This document shows, one piece after another, positions 5,031-12,184 of a stretch of DNA of 12,201 bases; the stretch's first letter is position 1, and each line of letters opens with the position of its first letter. The translations under genes were made by a program, and so were the position numbers. Origin of the DNA: JAMLIN01 sp964509685 (lineage in GTDB: Bacteria > Pseudomonadota > Gammaproteobacteria > Burkholderiales > Burkholderiaceae_E); NCBI GenBank assembly GCA_964509685.1, contig CAZDYQ010000087.1:1-12201 (forward strand), written 5' to 3'. Under the pieces are notes generated by a model, which searched no databases, was not told where the DNA came from, and saw only the letters and a list, made by a program, of their open reading frames with translations.

Positions 5031-5738
5031 GACCGGCGCCGGTTCGTGCCTCGTGAGCTCCCAGATCCGCCAGTCCTCCTCGAGGCGGCTGAGGCCGCGG
5101 TCGTTGGGGACGAAGTACCACCCACGCCATTCGCGCCGGACCCAGCGCCCCAGTTCCGGCGCGTACCATGCCACGTCGTGGCGGTAGGGATCGATGCGGG
5201 TGAAGTCGGGATGTCCAAGGCGGATCTGGCGCTCGATGGGCAGGCACTGGAATTCGCCCGCCGGCACGCGGATCGTTCGCAGCGGTCCTACCCGCCGGTG
5301 GTCGGCCCAGTCGTAGCGCCCGCTGTCCCGGTCGATCCGGTAGTACGTGCGCACGAAGCTGGTGGCGCCCGTCGCGGGCGGCACCGGCAGCCAGGGCACC
5401 GGAGCCTCGAAGCGGATGCCCGGCGGGCCGTAGGCCGGATCCTGCAGCAGGCGCCCCTGGTCGTCGATCACCTCGGCCCCGAGGGACTGCCCCTCCGGGC
5501 TTTTCCACTCGTACACCCGGCGGCCGGTCTCCTCCCGGTACTCCACGATGACGCTGCCCTGGCCGACCGTGTTGTAGCCGTTGCGGCTGGCGTAGTGCCA
5601 GCGCTCGCCCGGACGGGGGGTCCGCTGCCGCACACTGCCGGCCGGCAGCGGCTCGCCGGGGCGGTTCGACGGCGCGGCGCAAGCGGCGGGCAGGACGAGC
5701 GAGGCGAGGAGCAGGCTGCGGCGCAGGGGATCGGTCAT
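5022..5738 (-). CDS. Uncharacterised exported protein, possible lipoprotein
   Basis: I do not recognise this 238-residue protein. Its N-terminus has a twin arginine (R6-R7) followed by SLLLASLVLPAAC, a signal sequence that may be Sec or Tat type. C20 sits in LPAAC, a degenerate lipobox with proline at -3, so lipidation is possible but not certain. The mature part is Trp/Tyr/Arg-rich and looks mainly beta. It includes GERWHYASRNGYN (about 44-56), GYNTVGQGSVIVEY, an FVRTYYRIDRDSGRYDW block, FQCLPIERQIRLGH, and near the end RREWRGWYFVPN followed by LSRLEEDWRIWELTRH. It has one further cysteine. The ATG has GGAG eight bases upstream on the minus strand (CTCC at 5746-5749). It lies 61 bases downstream of the DUF4870-like gene, probably in the same transcript, and converges on the MFS gene. 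Function is unknown; a cell-envelope location is inferred. Confidence 0.8.
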   Translation of the reverse strand: MTDPLRRSLLLASLVLPAACAAPSNRPGEPLPAGSVRQRTPRPGERWHYASRNGYNTVGQGSVIVEYREETGRRVYEWKSPEGQSLGAEVIDDQGRLLQDPAYGPPGIRFEAPVPWLPVPPATGATSFVRTYYRIDRDSGRYDWADHRRVGPLRTIRVPAGEFQCLPIERQIRLGHPDFTRIDPYRHDVAWYAPELGRWVRREWRGWYFVPNDRGLSRLEEDWRIWELTRHEPAPVAG

Positions 5739-5799
5739 GATGCGTCTCCGGTTGCGTGTCGCCGGCCCGGCGCCATGTGGGGAGCGAGCTCCCGCGCGC

Positions 5800-6165
5800 C
5801 TACTGCGGGACCGGCATCGGCCGTCCGTCGAGCGCGGCGAGCAGGCCGCGGATCATGCGATACAGGTACCAGAGTATCGGAACCAGCATCAGGAAGGAGA
5901 GCACCCCGAAGGTGATCACGGTCGGGATGCCGGCGACGACCAGCCAGAACAGGGTCCACCAGCAGGTGCGGATCATCCAGTTCATGTGGCTGTGCCAGAT
6001 GGTGCCGCGGGCGTCATCGCGCTTGACGTAGTTGATGATGAGCGCGATGACCGTGAGCAGCATCATCGAGACGATCGGGCTCGCGATGTGCAGGCCGTAG
6101 TCGATGAGGGTGATCCGGCGCAGTCCCTGCTCCTCGGGTGGCGTGACGATCTCGACATCTGCCAT
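5800..6165 (-). CDS. DUF4870-like small integral membrane protein
   Basis: The product is 121 residues with about three hydrophobic segments: near 30-47, near 68-85 and near 86-104. The sequence pattern INYVKRDDARGT, then W-x-x-S-H-x-x-W-x-x-RT-x-W-W, then LWYLYRMIRGL and a final DGRPMP matches what I recall of DUF4870 / COG3671 membrane proteins, whose function is not established. An upstream in-frame ATG at 6210 would give 136 residues and one at 6171 would give 123. The ATG at 6165 is preferred because GGAGAG lies exactly six bases before it. The pnt operon terminator lies upstream, so the gene probably has its own promoter within about 6166-6227. It likely forms a two-gene unit with the exported protein downstream. 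Confidence 0.8.
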   Translation of the reverse strand: MADVEIVTPPEEQGLRRITLIDYGLHIASPIVSMMLLTVIALIINYVKRDDARGTIWHSHMNWMIRTCWWTLFWLVVAGIPTVITFGVLSFLMLVPILWYLYRMIRGLLAALDGRPMPVPQ

Positions 6166-6171
6166 GGGCAT

Positions 6172-6177
6172 CTCTCC
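6172..6177 (-). promoter_or_regulatory. Ribosome binding site fixing the start at 6165
   Basis: On the minus strand GGAGAG (CTCTCC on +) is six bases before ATG 6165. It directly abuts ATG 6171 and lies inside the reading frame opened by ATG 6210, so it favours the shortest form. Confidence 0.6.
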
Positions 6178-6189
6178 GTGTTCGGCGTC

Positions 6190-6208
6190 GGGCGACGCGC
6201 AGTCGCCC
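6190..6208. repeat. 7-bp dyad in the leader of the DUF4870-like gene
   Basis: GGGCGAC (6190-6196) and GTCGCCC (6202-6208) form a perfect inverted repeat with a 5-base spacer. It lies between the pnt terminator and the ribosome site of the membrane-protein gene. It may be an operator or an mRNA leader hairpin; nothing further supports either. Confidence 0.35.
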
Positions 6209-6227
6209 ACGTGCGGACGATTCCACG

Positions 6228-6255
6228 AAAAACAAGGGCCGGCAACCGCCGGCCC
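6228..6255 (-). terminator. Intrinsic terminator of the pnt operon
   Basis: Read on the minus strand, GGGCCGGC (6255-6248) pairs perfectly with GCCGGCCC (6243-6236) around a GGTT loop. TTGTTTTT follows (6235-6228). It begins 25 bases after the pntB stop codon, so it should end the pntAA-pntAB-pntB transcript. Confidence 0.88.
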
Positions 6256-6280
6256 CGCGCATCATCCGTGCCTGCGGCGA

Positions 6281-7708
6281 CTACTCGATCGCCTTGACCA
6301 TGTCCTCGACCACTTTCTTGGCGTCGCCGAAGACCATCATGGTCTTGTCCATGTAGAACAGCTCGTTGTCGAGCCCTGCGTAGCCGGAGGCCATCGACCG
6401 CTTGTTCACGATCACCTGGGAGGCCTTGTAAACCTCGAGGATCGGCATGCCGGCGATGGGCGACTTCGGGTCCTTCGCCGCGGGGTTGACCACGTCGTTG
6501 GCGCCCAGCACCAGCACGACGTCGGTCTCCGAGAACTCGGGGTTGATGTCCTCCATCTCGAAGACCTGGTCGTAGGGCACCTCGGCCTCGGCGAGCAGCA
6601 CGTTCATGTGGCCCGGCATGCGCCCGGCCACCGGGTGGATCGCGTAGCGTACCCGCACACCGCGTTCGATCAGCTTGTCGGCGAGCTCCTTGAGGGGGTG
6701 CTGGGCACGCGCGACCGCCAGGCCGTAGCCGGGCACGATCACCACGCTGTCGGCATTGGACAGCAGGAATGCCGCATCGTCGGCCGAGCCGCTGCGAACC
6801 GGCCGCTGTTCGCCGCCGCCGGCGCCGGCCGCGCTCGTCTCGCCGCCGAAGCCGCCGAGGATCACGTTGAAGAACGACCGGTTCATGGCCCGGCACATGA
6901 TGTAGGACAGGATCGCGCCGGACGAGCCGACGAGGCTGCCGGCGATGATGAGCATCGCGTTGTTGAGGGAGAAGCCGATGCCCGCCGCCGCCCAGCCGGA
7001 GTAGCTGTTGAGCATCGAGACCACCACCGGCATGTCGGCACCGCCGATCGGGATGATGATCAGCACGCCCAGCACGAACGCGATGGCGAGCATCAGCAGG
7101 TAGGGTGTCCAGGTCTGTGTCACGGCGAACCAGATGCCGAAGGCGACCATGGCGATTGCCAGGGCGAGGTTCAGGATGTGCTGGCCGGCGAAGACCACCG
7201 GGGCCCCCTGGAACAGCCGGAACTTGTACTTGCCCGAGAGCTTGCCGAAGGCGATGACCGAGCCCGAGAAGGTGATCGCGCCGACGAAGGTGCCGATGAA
7301 CAGCTCGATCCGGTTGCCGATGGGAATGGGCTGCCCGCGCTCGACGATGTTGAACGCATGGGGCTCGGCGACCACCGCGATCGCGATGAACACCGCCGCC
7401 AGGCCGATCATGGAGTGCATGAAGGCGACCAGCTCGGGCATCTTGGTCATCTCCACGCGCCTCGCCATGATCGTGCCGATCGTGCCGCCAACCAGCAGCC
7501 CGAGCAGCACCCAGGCCATGCCGACGGTCGCGATGTCGCTGCGCAGCTTGTAGAGGAGCGCGACGGTGGTGAGGATGGCGATCGCCATCCCCACCATGCC
7601 GAAGGTGTTGCCGCGCCGGGACGTCGTCGGATGCGAGAGTCCCTTCAGCGCCTGGATGAAGCACACCGAGGCGACGAGGTACAGCATCACGACAAGATTC
7701 ATGCTCAT
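6281..7708 (-). CDS. pntB: NAD(P)(+) transhydrogenase, subunit beta (Re/Si-specific)
   Basis: The product is 475 residues, close to the 462 of E. coli PntB. PntB holds most of the proton channel (domain II) and the NADP(H)-binding domain III of the inner-membrane transhydrogenase, which reduces NADP+ with NADH while protons flow inward. The N-terminal 290 residues carry about nine hydrophobic segments. H98 in FMHSMIGLAAV matches the channel histidine of the E. coli protein. The GADMPVVVSMLNSYSGWAA and FFNVILGGFGGE blocks are typical. A Gly-rich linker (about 291-310) leads to domain III, with VIVPGYGLAVARAQHPL (324-338), GRMPGHMNVLLAEA (362-375), GANDVVNP (402-409) and KRSMASGYAG (436-445) around the NADP site. 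The start at ATG 7708 has GGAG seven bases upstream; longer in-frame starts run into pntAB. It is the last gene of the operon, 34 bases after pntAB. Confidence 0.97.
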   Translation of the reverse strand: MSMNLVVMLYLVASVCFIQALKGLSHPTTSRRGNTFGMVGMAIAILTTVALLYKLRSDIATVGMAWVLLGLLVGGTIGTIMARRVEMTKMPELVAFMHSMIGLAAVFIAIAVVAEPHAFNIVERGQPIPIGNRIELFIGTFVGAITFSGSVIAFGKLSGKYKFRLFQGAPVVFAGQHILNLALAIAMVAFGIWFAVTQTWTPYLLMLAIAFVLGVLIIIPIGGADMPVVVSMLNSYSGWAAAGIGFSLNNAMLIIAGSLVGSSGAILSYIMCRAMNRSFFNVILGGFGGETSAAGAGGGEQRPVRSGSADDAAFLLSNADSVVIVPGYGLAVARAQHPLKELADKLIERGVRVRYAIHPVAGRMPGHMNVLLAEAEVPYDQVFEMEDINPEFSETDVVLVLGANDVVNPAAKDPKSPIAGMPILEVYKASQVIVNKRSMASGYAGLDNELFYMDKTMMVFGDAKKVVEDMVKAIE

Positions 7709-7715
7709 GGGTTGG

Positions 7716-7719
7716 CTCC
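7716..7719 (-). promoter_or_regulatory. Ribosome binding site fixing the pntB start
   Basis: GGAG on the minus strand (CTCC on +) is seven bases before ATG 7708. The open frame extends back to 7849, overlapping pntAB, but those residues are low-complexity and unlike PntB. Confidence 0.6.
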
Positions 7720-7742
7720 GTTGCTGGCGGGTCCGCTGGTGG

Positions 7743-8066
7743 TCAGGACGCGGATTCCGGCTTGCCGCCTTTCGCGGGCGATTTCTTCTTGAACATCTCG
7801 AGCATCCGGCGGGTGACGAGGAAACCGCCGAAGACGTTGACGGCGGCAAGCGCCACGGCGAGCACGCCCATCGCCTTGCCGAGGCCCGATTCCGTGAGCG
7901 CCGCCGCGAGCATGGCCCCGACGATGATGATCGCGGAGATGGCGTTGGTCACCGCCATCAGCGGCGTATGCAGGGCCGGCGTGACGTTCCAGACGACGTG
8001 GTAGCCGACGTAGATCGCCAGGACGAAGATGATCAGGTTGATGACCGTGATGCTGACAGCTTCCAT
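7743..8066 (-). CDS. pntAB: NAD(P)(+) transhydrogenase, subunit alpha part 2 (membrane part)
   Basis: The product is 107 residues. It corresponds to the C-terminal membrane segment of the single-chain E. coli PntA. Three hydrophobic helices are visible at about 6-26, 36-58 and 64-85, with a Lys-rich cytoplasmic tail (FKKKSPAKGGK). The GYHVVWNVTPALHTPLMAVTNAISA block between helices 1 and 2 is diagnostic for this subunit. Together with PntAA and PntB it forms the proton-translocating complex. Splitting of alpha into two genes is known from Rhodospirillum rubrum and many other bacteria, so this is a normal arrangement and not a broken gene. The gene is 39 bases after pntAA and 34 before pntB. 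The ATG follows a purine-rich CGGAAGCGGAA stretch. Confidence 0.96.
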   Translation of the reverse strand: MEAVSITVINLIIFVLAIYVGYHVVWNVTPALHTPLMAVTNAISAIIIVGAMLAAALTESGLGKAMGVLAVALAAVNVFGGFLVTRRMLEMFKKKSPAKGGKPESAS

Positions 8067-8105
8067 GGTTCCGCTTCCGGTGGGCTGGGGATGGGGCGCG
8101 AAGGC

Positions 8106-9224
8106 TCAGGGCTCGCGCAGGACCTTGCCCTCGTGCGCGACGAGGCAGGCCTGGACGATGTCGTCCTCGAGGTCGATGTGGAACTTGCCTTCCTTGTCGA
8201 TGACCAGCTTCAGGAAATCGAGCACGTTGCGCGCGTAGAGGGCCGAGGCGTCGGCGGGCACCGTCGCCGGCAGGTTCGGGATGCCGATGATCGTCACGTG
8301 GTTGGCCACCACGATGCGGTCCATCTCGGAGAGCTCGCAGTTGCCACCGCGCTCGACCGCCATGTCGAGGATCACCGAACCCGGCTTCATGCTGGCGACC
8401 ATTTCGGCGGTGACGAGCTTCGGGGCCGGCCGCCCCGGGATCAGCGCGGTGGTGATGACGATGTCGGACTGGCGCAGGCGCTCGGCAACCGCCCTCGCCT
8501 GGCGCGCCATCCATGCCGGCGGCATGGGGCGCGCATAACCGCCCACGCCCTCGGCGATCTCGCGCTCCTCGTCCGTCTCGAAGGGAACGTCGACGAACTT
8601 CGCGCCGAGCGATTCAACCTGCTCCTTCACCGCGGGACGCACGTCGGAGGCCTCCACCACCGCGCCCAGCCGCTTCGCCGTGGCGATCGCCTGCAGCCCG
8701 GCGACGCCCGCGCCGAGCACCAGCACGCGCGCCGCCTTGATCGTGCCGGCGGCGGTCATCATCATCGGCAGCATGCGGCCGTACTGGGTGGCCGCGAGCA
8801 GCACCGCCTTGTAGCCGGCGATGTTCGCCTGGCTCGAGAGCACGTCCATGCTCTGGGCGCGCGTGGTGCGCGGCGCGGCCTCGAGCGCGAAGGCGGTCAG
8901 GCCGCCGGCGGCGAGCGCCGCCAGCCCCTCGCGGTCGAAGGGATCGAGCATGCCGACCAGCACGGTGCCCGGCGCCATGGCCGCGAGCCTTGCGGACTCG
9001 GGGGTTCGCACGCACAGGACGATCTCCGCGCCCAGCGCCGCGGCGGCATCGCCGATGGTCGCGCCCGCCTCGGCATAGGCGGCGTCGGTCTGGCTGGCGC
9101 GGGTTCCGGCGCCGGCCTCGACGATCACGGTATGGCCGGCGGCGACGTACTTCTTCACGGTTTCGGCAGTCGCGGCAACGCGCGTCTCGCCGGCCCGGGT
9201 TTCGGCCGGTATGCCGATTCGCAT
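8106..9224 (-). CDS. pntAA: NAD(P)(+) transhydrogenase, subunit alpha part 1 (NAD-binding domain I)
   Basis: The product is 372 residues, a soluble subunit that binds NAD(H) and passes hydride to NADP+ on PntB. It is related to alanine dehydrogenase. It begins MRIGIPAETRAGETRVA, the standard opening. RTTRAQSMDVLSSQANIAGYKAV (about 119-141) and MLPMMMTAAGTI (151-162) are transhydrogenase marks. The Rossmann loop is VLVLGAGVAGLQAI (167-180), followed by the acidic EASDVR (191-196) where the NAD ribose is held. LIPGRPAPKLVTAEMV and SVILDMAVERGGNCE follow. The start at 9224 has GAGGAG five bases upstream; the open frame extends to 9317 but lacks family-like residues there. It is the first gene of the operon, divergent from mnmA across about 180 bases. 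Length fits the split-alpha type (about 370-385 residues). Confidence 0.97.
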   Translation of the reverse strand: MRIGIPAETRAGETRVAATAETVKKYVAAGHTVIVEAGAGTRASQTDAAYAEAGATIGDAAAALGAEIVLCVRTPESARLAAMAPGTVLVGMLDPFDREGLAALAAGGLTAFALEAAPRTTRAQSMDVLSSQANIAGYKAVLLAATQYGRMLPMMMTAAGTIKAARVLVLGAGVAGLQAIATAKRLGAVVEASDVRPAVKEQVESLGAKFVDVPFETDEEREIAEGVGGYARPMPPAWMARQARAVAERLRQSDIVITTALIPGRPAPKLVTAEMVASMKPGSVILDMAVERGGNCELSEMDRIVVANHVTIIGIPNLPATVPADASALYARNVLDFLKLVIDKEGKFHIDLEDDIVQACLVAHEGKVLREP

Positions 9225-9229
9225 GGTTT

Positions 9230-9235
9230 CTCCTC
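9230..9235 (-). promoter_or_regulatory. Ribosome binding site fixing the pntAA start
   Basis: GAGGAG on the minus strand (CTCCTC on +) is five bases before ATG 9224. It selects this start over the longer in-frame options back to 9317. Confidence 0.75.
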
Positions 9236-9333
9236 GATCGATGACGACAGCCCCCACGGCCGCCGGCATGAATGTACCCCGTGAGACGCGCTGCCGGAAT
9301 CCCGGCTGGCGCCGCACGCGCGGGCCGTTCCAC

Positions 9334-9351
9334 GAACCGCGCGTGCGGTTC
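9334..9351. repeat. 7-bp dyad upstream of mnmA
   Basis: GAACCGC (9334-9340) and GCGGTTC (9345-9351) are exact reverse complements with a GCGT spacer. The dyad ends three bases before the -10-like TAGAAT, covering the -13 to -35 zone of a putative mnmA promoter. That position suits a repressor operator. No regulator can be named. Confidence 0.4.
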
Positions 9352-9354
9352 TTG

Positions 9355-9360
9355 TAGAAT
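9355..9360 (+). promoter_or_regulatory. Likely -10 element of the mnmA promoter
   Basis: TAGAAT matches five of six -10 consensus bases and lies in an AT-rich patch (9349-9373), unusual for this window. A start near 9367 would leave a leader of about 40 bases before ATG 9408. No clear -35 hexamer lies at 16-18 bases spacing. Confidence 0.4.
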
Positions 9361-9407
9361 TGAAAGTTTATCAGTTGCGCTTCGCACGAGGCGGGGCGCC
9401 CGTGTGC

Positions 9408-10538
9408 ATGCCTGGTTCGGAATTGCTCGAACGCGCGCGCCTGTCACCGGCGCCGCAACCCGGCGCCCGCGTCGTGGTCGGCCTGTCGGGCGGCGTGGAC
9501 TCGTCCGTCGCGGCCTGGCTGCTCAAGCAGCAGGGCTACGAGGTCGTCGGCCTGTTCATGAAGAACTGGGAAGACGATGACGACGACGAGTACTGCTCGA
9601 GCCGGCAGGACTGGATCGACGCGGCCAGCGTTGCCGATCGCATCGGGATCGACATCGAGGCGGTGAATTTCGCGGCCGAGTACCGCGAGCGGGTGTTCGC
9701 CGAGTTCCTGCGCGAGTACTCGGCCGGTCGCACGCCCAATCCGGACGTGCTCTGCAACGCGGAGATCAAGTTCAAGGCCTTCCTCGATCACGCGATCGAG
9801 CTCGGCGCGCGGCATATCGCGACGGGCCACTATGCCCGCATCCGGGAGGGCGAGCACGGCTTCGAGCTGCTGCGCGGCGTCGATCCCTCGAAGGACCAGA
9901 GCTACTTCCTGCACCGGCTGACCCAGGCGCAACTCGCCCGCACGATCTTCCCGCTGGGGCACCTGCGCAAGCAGGAGGTCCGGGCCATCGCGACCGAGCT
10001 GGGCCTGCCCGTTGCCGGGAAGAAGGACTCCACCGGCATCTGCTTCATCGGGGAGCGCCCTTTCCGCGAGTTTCTCTCTCGCTACCTGCCGACGAAGCCC
10101 GGCCCTATCGTCGACGATTCGGGACGCCGCCTGGGCGAGCATGTGGGGCTGGCCTTCTACACGATCGGGCAGCGCAAGGGCATCGGCATCGGCGGATCCG
10201 CCGAAGGCGACGGCCGGCCCTGGTATGTCGCGCGCAAGGAGCTGGAAACCAACACCCTGGTCGTGGTCCAGGGCCACGACCATCCGTGGCTGATGTCGAA
10301 GGGGCTCGTCGCGATCGACCCGAGCTGGATCGCGGGCCATGCGCCCGAGGACGACGGCCGGCTCGGGGCGAAGACGCGCTACCGGCAGGCCGACGCGCCC
10401 TGCCGCCTGCGCATCGTGCACGACGGCTTCGAGCTCGACTTCCCCGAGGCCCAGTGGGCGATCACGCCGGGCCAGAGCGCCGTGCTCTACCGGGGCGAGG
10501 TCTGCCTCGGCGGCGGGATCATCTCCGCCGCCCGGTGA
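9408..10538 (+). CDS. mnmA: tRNA-specific 2-thiouridylase MnmA
   Basis: The product is 376 residues. MnmA uses ATP and a persulfide relay to thiolate U34 of the Lys, Glu and Gln tRNAs in the cytoplasm. The PP-loop VVGLSGGVDSSVAAWLL holds S27-G28-G29-V30-D31-S32-S33. KNWEDDDDDEYC and RQDWIDAASVAD follow. The two catalytic cysteines are C116 in NPDVLCNAEIKF and C212 in STGICFIGERPF, spaced 96 apart (97 in E. coli). DPSKDQSYFL, GQRKGIGIGG and the C-terminal beta-barrel with VLYRGEVCLGGGII complete the family pattern. The reading frame opens earlier, at TTG 9360, but that triplet falls on the putative -10 and has no ribosome site. GTG 9402 is a plausible alternative to ATG 9408, with GAGG at 9388-9391 better spaced for it. 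The next gene abuts or overlaps the stop, suggesting co-transcription. Confidence 0.97.
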   Translation: MPGSELLERARLSPAPQPGARVVVGLSGGVDSSVAAWLLKQQGYEVVGLFMKNWEDDDDDEYCSSRQDWIDAASVADRIGIDIEAVNFAAEYRERVFAEFLREYSAGRTPNPDVLCNAEIKFKAFLDHAIELGARHIATGHYARIREGEHGFELLRGVDPSKDQSYFLHRLTQAQLARTIFPLGHLRKQEVRAIATELGLPVAGKKDSTGICFIGERPFREFLSRYLPTKPGPIVDDSGRRLGEHVGLAFYTIGQRKGIGIGGSAEGDGRPWYVARKELETNTLVVVQGHDHPWLMSKGLVAIDPSWIAGHAPEDDGRLGAKTRYRQADAPCRLRIVHDGFELDFPEAQWAITPGQSAVLYRGEVCLGGGIISAAR

Positions 10539-10552
10539 CGGACGCCGCCACG

Positions 10553-12184
10553 ATGTCGGCGAGTTCGCTGGCCCGGTTCACGCCCTTCGCGCTGGCGGTC
10601 TTCCTGGCGGTTGTCCTCGCGGGGCTGTGGATCGCCGGGCTCATCGGCTGGGGCTGGCCGCTGGTGGCGCTGCTCTTCGCGGCGCTGGGCGTGCACGACG
10701 TCGTTCAGCGGCGCCATTCGGTGCTGCGCAACTACCCGATCGTCGGGCACCTGCGTTTCCTGTTCGAGTACACCCGGCCGGCGCTGCGGCAGTACTTCTT
10801 CGAGTCCGACACCGAATCGATCCCGTTCTCGCGCCAGCAGCGCGCGGTGGTGTACCAGCGGGCGAAGCAGCAGATCGATTCGCGGCCGTTCGGCACCCAT
10901 TTCGACGTCTACGCCTCCGGCTACGAGTGGCTCAACCATTCCGCGGTGCCCGCGAAGGTGGGGTCGCACGACTTCCGGGTTCCCATCGGCGCGGTCCCCC
11001 AGGCGAGCGCCTCGGCAACCTCCTGCACGCAGCCGTACTCGGCTTCGGTCTTCAACATTTCGGCCATGAGCTTCGGCTCGCTGTCGGCCAACGCGATCCG
11101 GGCGCTCAATCGCGGCGCCAAGCTCGGGCGTTTCGCGCACGACACGGGCGAGGGCTCGATCTCCCGCTACCACCGCGAGTTCGGCGGCGACCTCATCTGG
11201 GAGATCGGCAGCGGCTACTTCGGCTGCCGCGACCCCGAGGGCCGCTTCGACGAGGAGCGCTTCGTCGCCAATGCGACGAGCGAGCAGGTCCGGATGATCG
11301 AGATCAAGCTGTCCCAGGGCGCGAAGCCGGGCCATGGCGGGATGCTGCCCGCGCCCAAGGTCACCGAGGAGATCGCCGAGGCGCGCGGCGTGCCGGCGTG
11401 GACGGACTGCATCTCGCCATCGAGCCACTCGGCCTTCTCCACCCCGATCGAGCTGCTGGAGTTCATCGACCGCCTGCGGCGCCTGTCGGGCGGCAAGCCG
11501 GTCGGGTTCAAGTTCGCCCTCGGCCATCCCTGGGAGTGGTTCGCGATCGCCAAGGCCATGGTGCTCACCGGCATCACGCCCGACTTCATCGTCGTCGACG
11601 GCAAGGAGGGAGGCACGGGCGCGGCGCCGGCCGAGTTCATCGACCGCATCGGCACCCCCATGCGCGACGCGCTGGTGCTGGTCCACAACACCCTGGTCGG
11701 GCTCAACCTGCGCGACCGCATCCGGATCGGCGCCGCCGGCAAGATCATCAGCGCATTCGACATCGCCCGCGCCATGGCGCTCGGCGCCGACTGGTGCAAC
11801 AGCGGCCGCGGCTTCATGTTCGCGATCGGCTGCATCCAGGCGCAGACCTGCCACACCGGCCGTTGCCCCACCGGCGTGGCGACCCAGGACCCCCAGCGCC
11901 AGAAGGCGCTCGATCCCGAGGACAAGTCGATCCGGGTGCTGAACTTCCACCGCAACACCCTGAAGTCGCTCGCCGAACTGGTCGCGGCGGCCGGCCTGAG
12001 CCACCCGTCCCAGCTCGAGCCGATGCACATCGTGCAGCGGCGCAGCAGCGGCGAGGTGCACTCGCTCGCCACGGTCTATCCGCGCCTGCAGCCGGGCGAG
12101 CTGCTCGACTCCGAGGCCGAGCCGGCGGTGTACCGGGTTTTCTGGTCCATGGCCCGCCCCGACACCTTCCAGCCGCAGCACTGA
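10553..12184 (+). CDS. Membrane-anchored FMN-binding glutamate synthase family protein (GltB-type synthase domain only)
   Basis: The product is 543 residues. Two hydrophobic helices at about 9-31 and 33-48 should anchor it in the inner membrane. A soluble linker follows, and then the glutamate synthase FMN barrel from about residue 165. Diagnostic blocks are SAMSFGSLSANAIRALNRG, TGEGSISRYH, EIKLSQGAKPGHGGMLP (250-266), ISPSSHSAFST, VVDGKEGGTGAAP (347-359) and GKIISAFDIARAMALGADWCNSGR. The 3Fe-4S cysteines are present as C427-x5-C433-x4-C438. The N-terminal glutaminase domain and the C-terminal GXGXG domain of full GltB (about 1,500 residues) are absent, so it cannot make ammonia from glutamine by itself. 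Its reaction is not established; a flavin/iron-sulfur oxidoreductase is a safe description. A GTG at 10535 overlaps the mnmA stop and would add six residues, allowing translational coupling. Neither start has a strong ribosome site. Confidence 0.9.
   Translation: MSASSLARFTPFALAVFLAVVLAGLWIAGLIGWGWPLVALLFAALGVHDVVQRRHSVLRNYPIVGHLRFLFEYTRPALRQYFFESDTESIPFSRQQRAVVYQRAKQQIDSRPFGTHFDVYASGYEWLNHSAVPAKVGSHDFRVPIGAVPQASASATSCTQPYSASVFNISAMSFGSLSANAIRALNRGAKLGRFAHDTGEGSISRYHREFGGDLIWEIGSGYFGCRDPEGRFDEERFVANATSEQVRMIEIKLSQGAKPGHGGMLPAPKVTEEIAEARGVPAWTDCISPSSHSAFSTPIELLEFIDRLRRLSGGKPVGFKFALGHPWEWFAIAKAMVLTGITPDFIVVDGKEGGTGAAPAEFIDRIGTPMRDALVLVHNTLVGLNLRDRIRIGAAGKIISAFDIARAMALGADWCNSGRGFMFAIGCIQAQTCHTGRCPTGVATQDPQRQKALDPEDKSIRVLNFHRNTLKSLAELVAAAGLSHPSQLEPMHIVQRRSSGEVHSLATVYPRLQPGELLDSEAEPAVYRVFWSMARPDTFQPQH

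Larger units (their letters stand above)
9225..9407. promoter_or_regulatory. Divergent promoter region between pntAA and mnmA
   Basis: This gap of about 183 bases must hold the promoters of both the pnt operon (minus) and mnmA (plus). For pnt the best minus-strand -10 is TACATT (9276-9271), with only a poor TTCCGG at -35 (9299-9294) but 17-base spacing. For mnmA a TAGAAT (9355-9360) sits in the only AT-rich patch of the region. A 7-bp dyad (9334-9351) lies just upstream of it. Confidence 0.5.

Noticed and set aside
3741..5218. Long minus-strand open frames opposite the MFS gene
   Set aside because: Compositionally biased translations (runs of Arg, Glu, Gly, His) without domains; the + strand encodes a clean 12-helix protein.
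7743..9224. pntA seen as a gene broken into two pieces
   Set aside because: The split into alpha-1 and alpha-2 genes with separate starts is a well-known arrangement; both halves are full-length for that type.
6104..9284. Long plus-strand open frames opposite the pnt operon
   Set aside because: His/Asp/Arg-rich shadows of pntB, pntAB and pntAA; no family signature.
9570..9597. Run of acidic residues (five Asp and Glu) in MnmA as a possible insertion
   Set aside because: The NWEDDD-type acidic stretch is a normal feature of MnmA in these bacteria.
10487..12181. Minus-strand open frame of 564 codons opposite the GltB-like gene
   Set aside because: The + strand carries FMN and iron-sulfur motifs; the antisense frame exists only because stops are rare opposite GC-rich codons.
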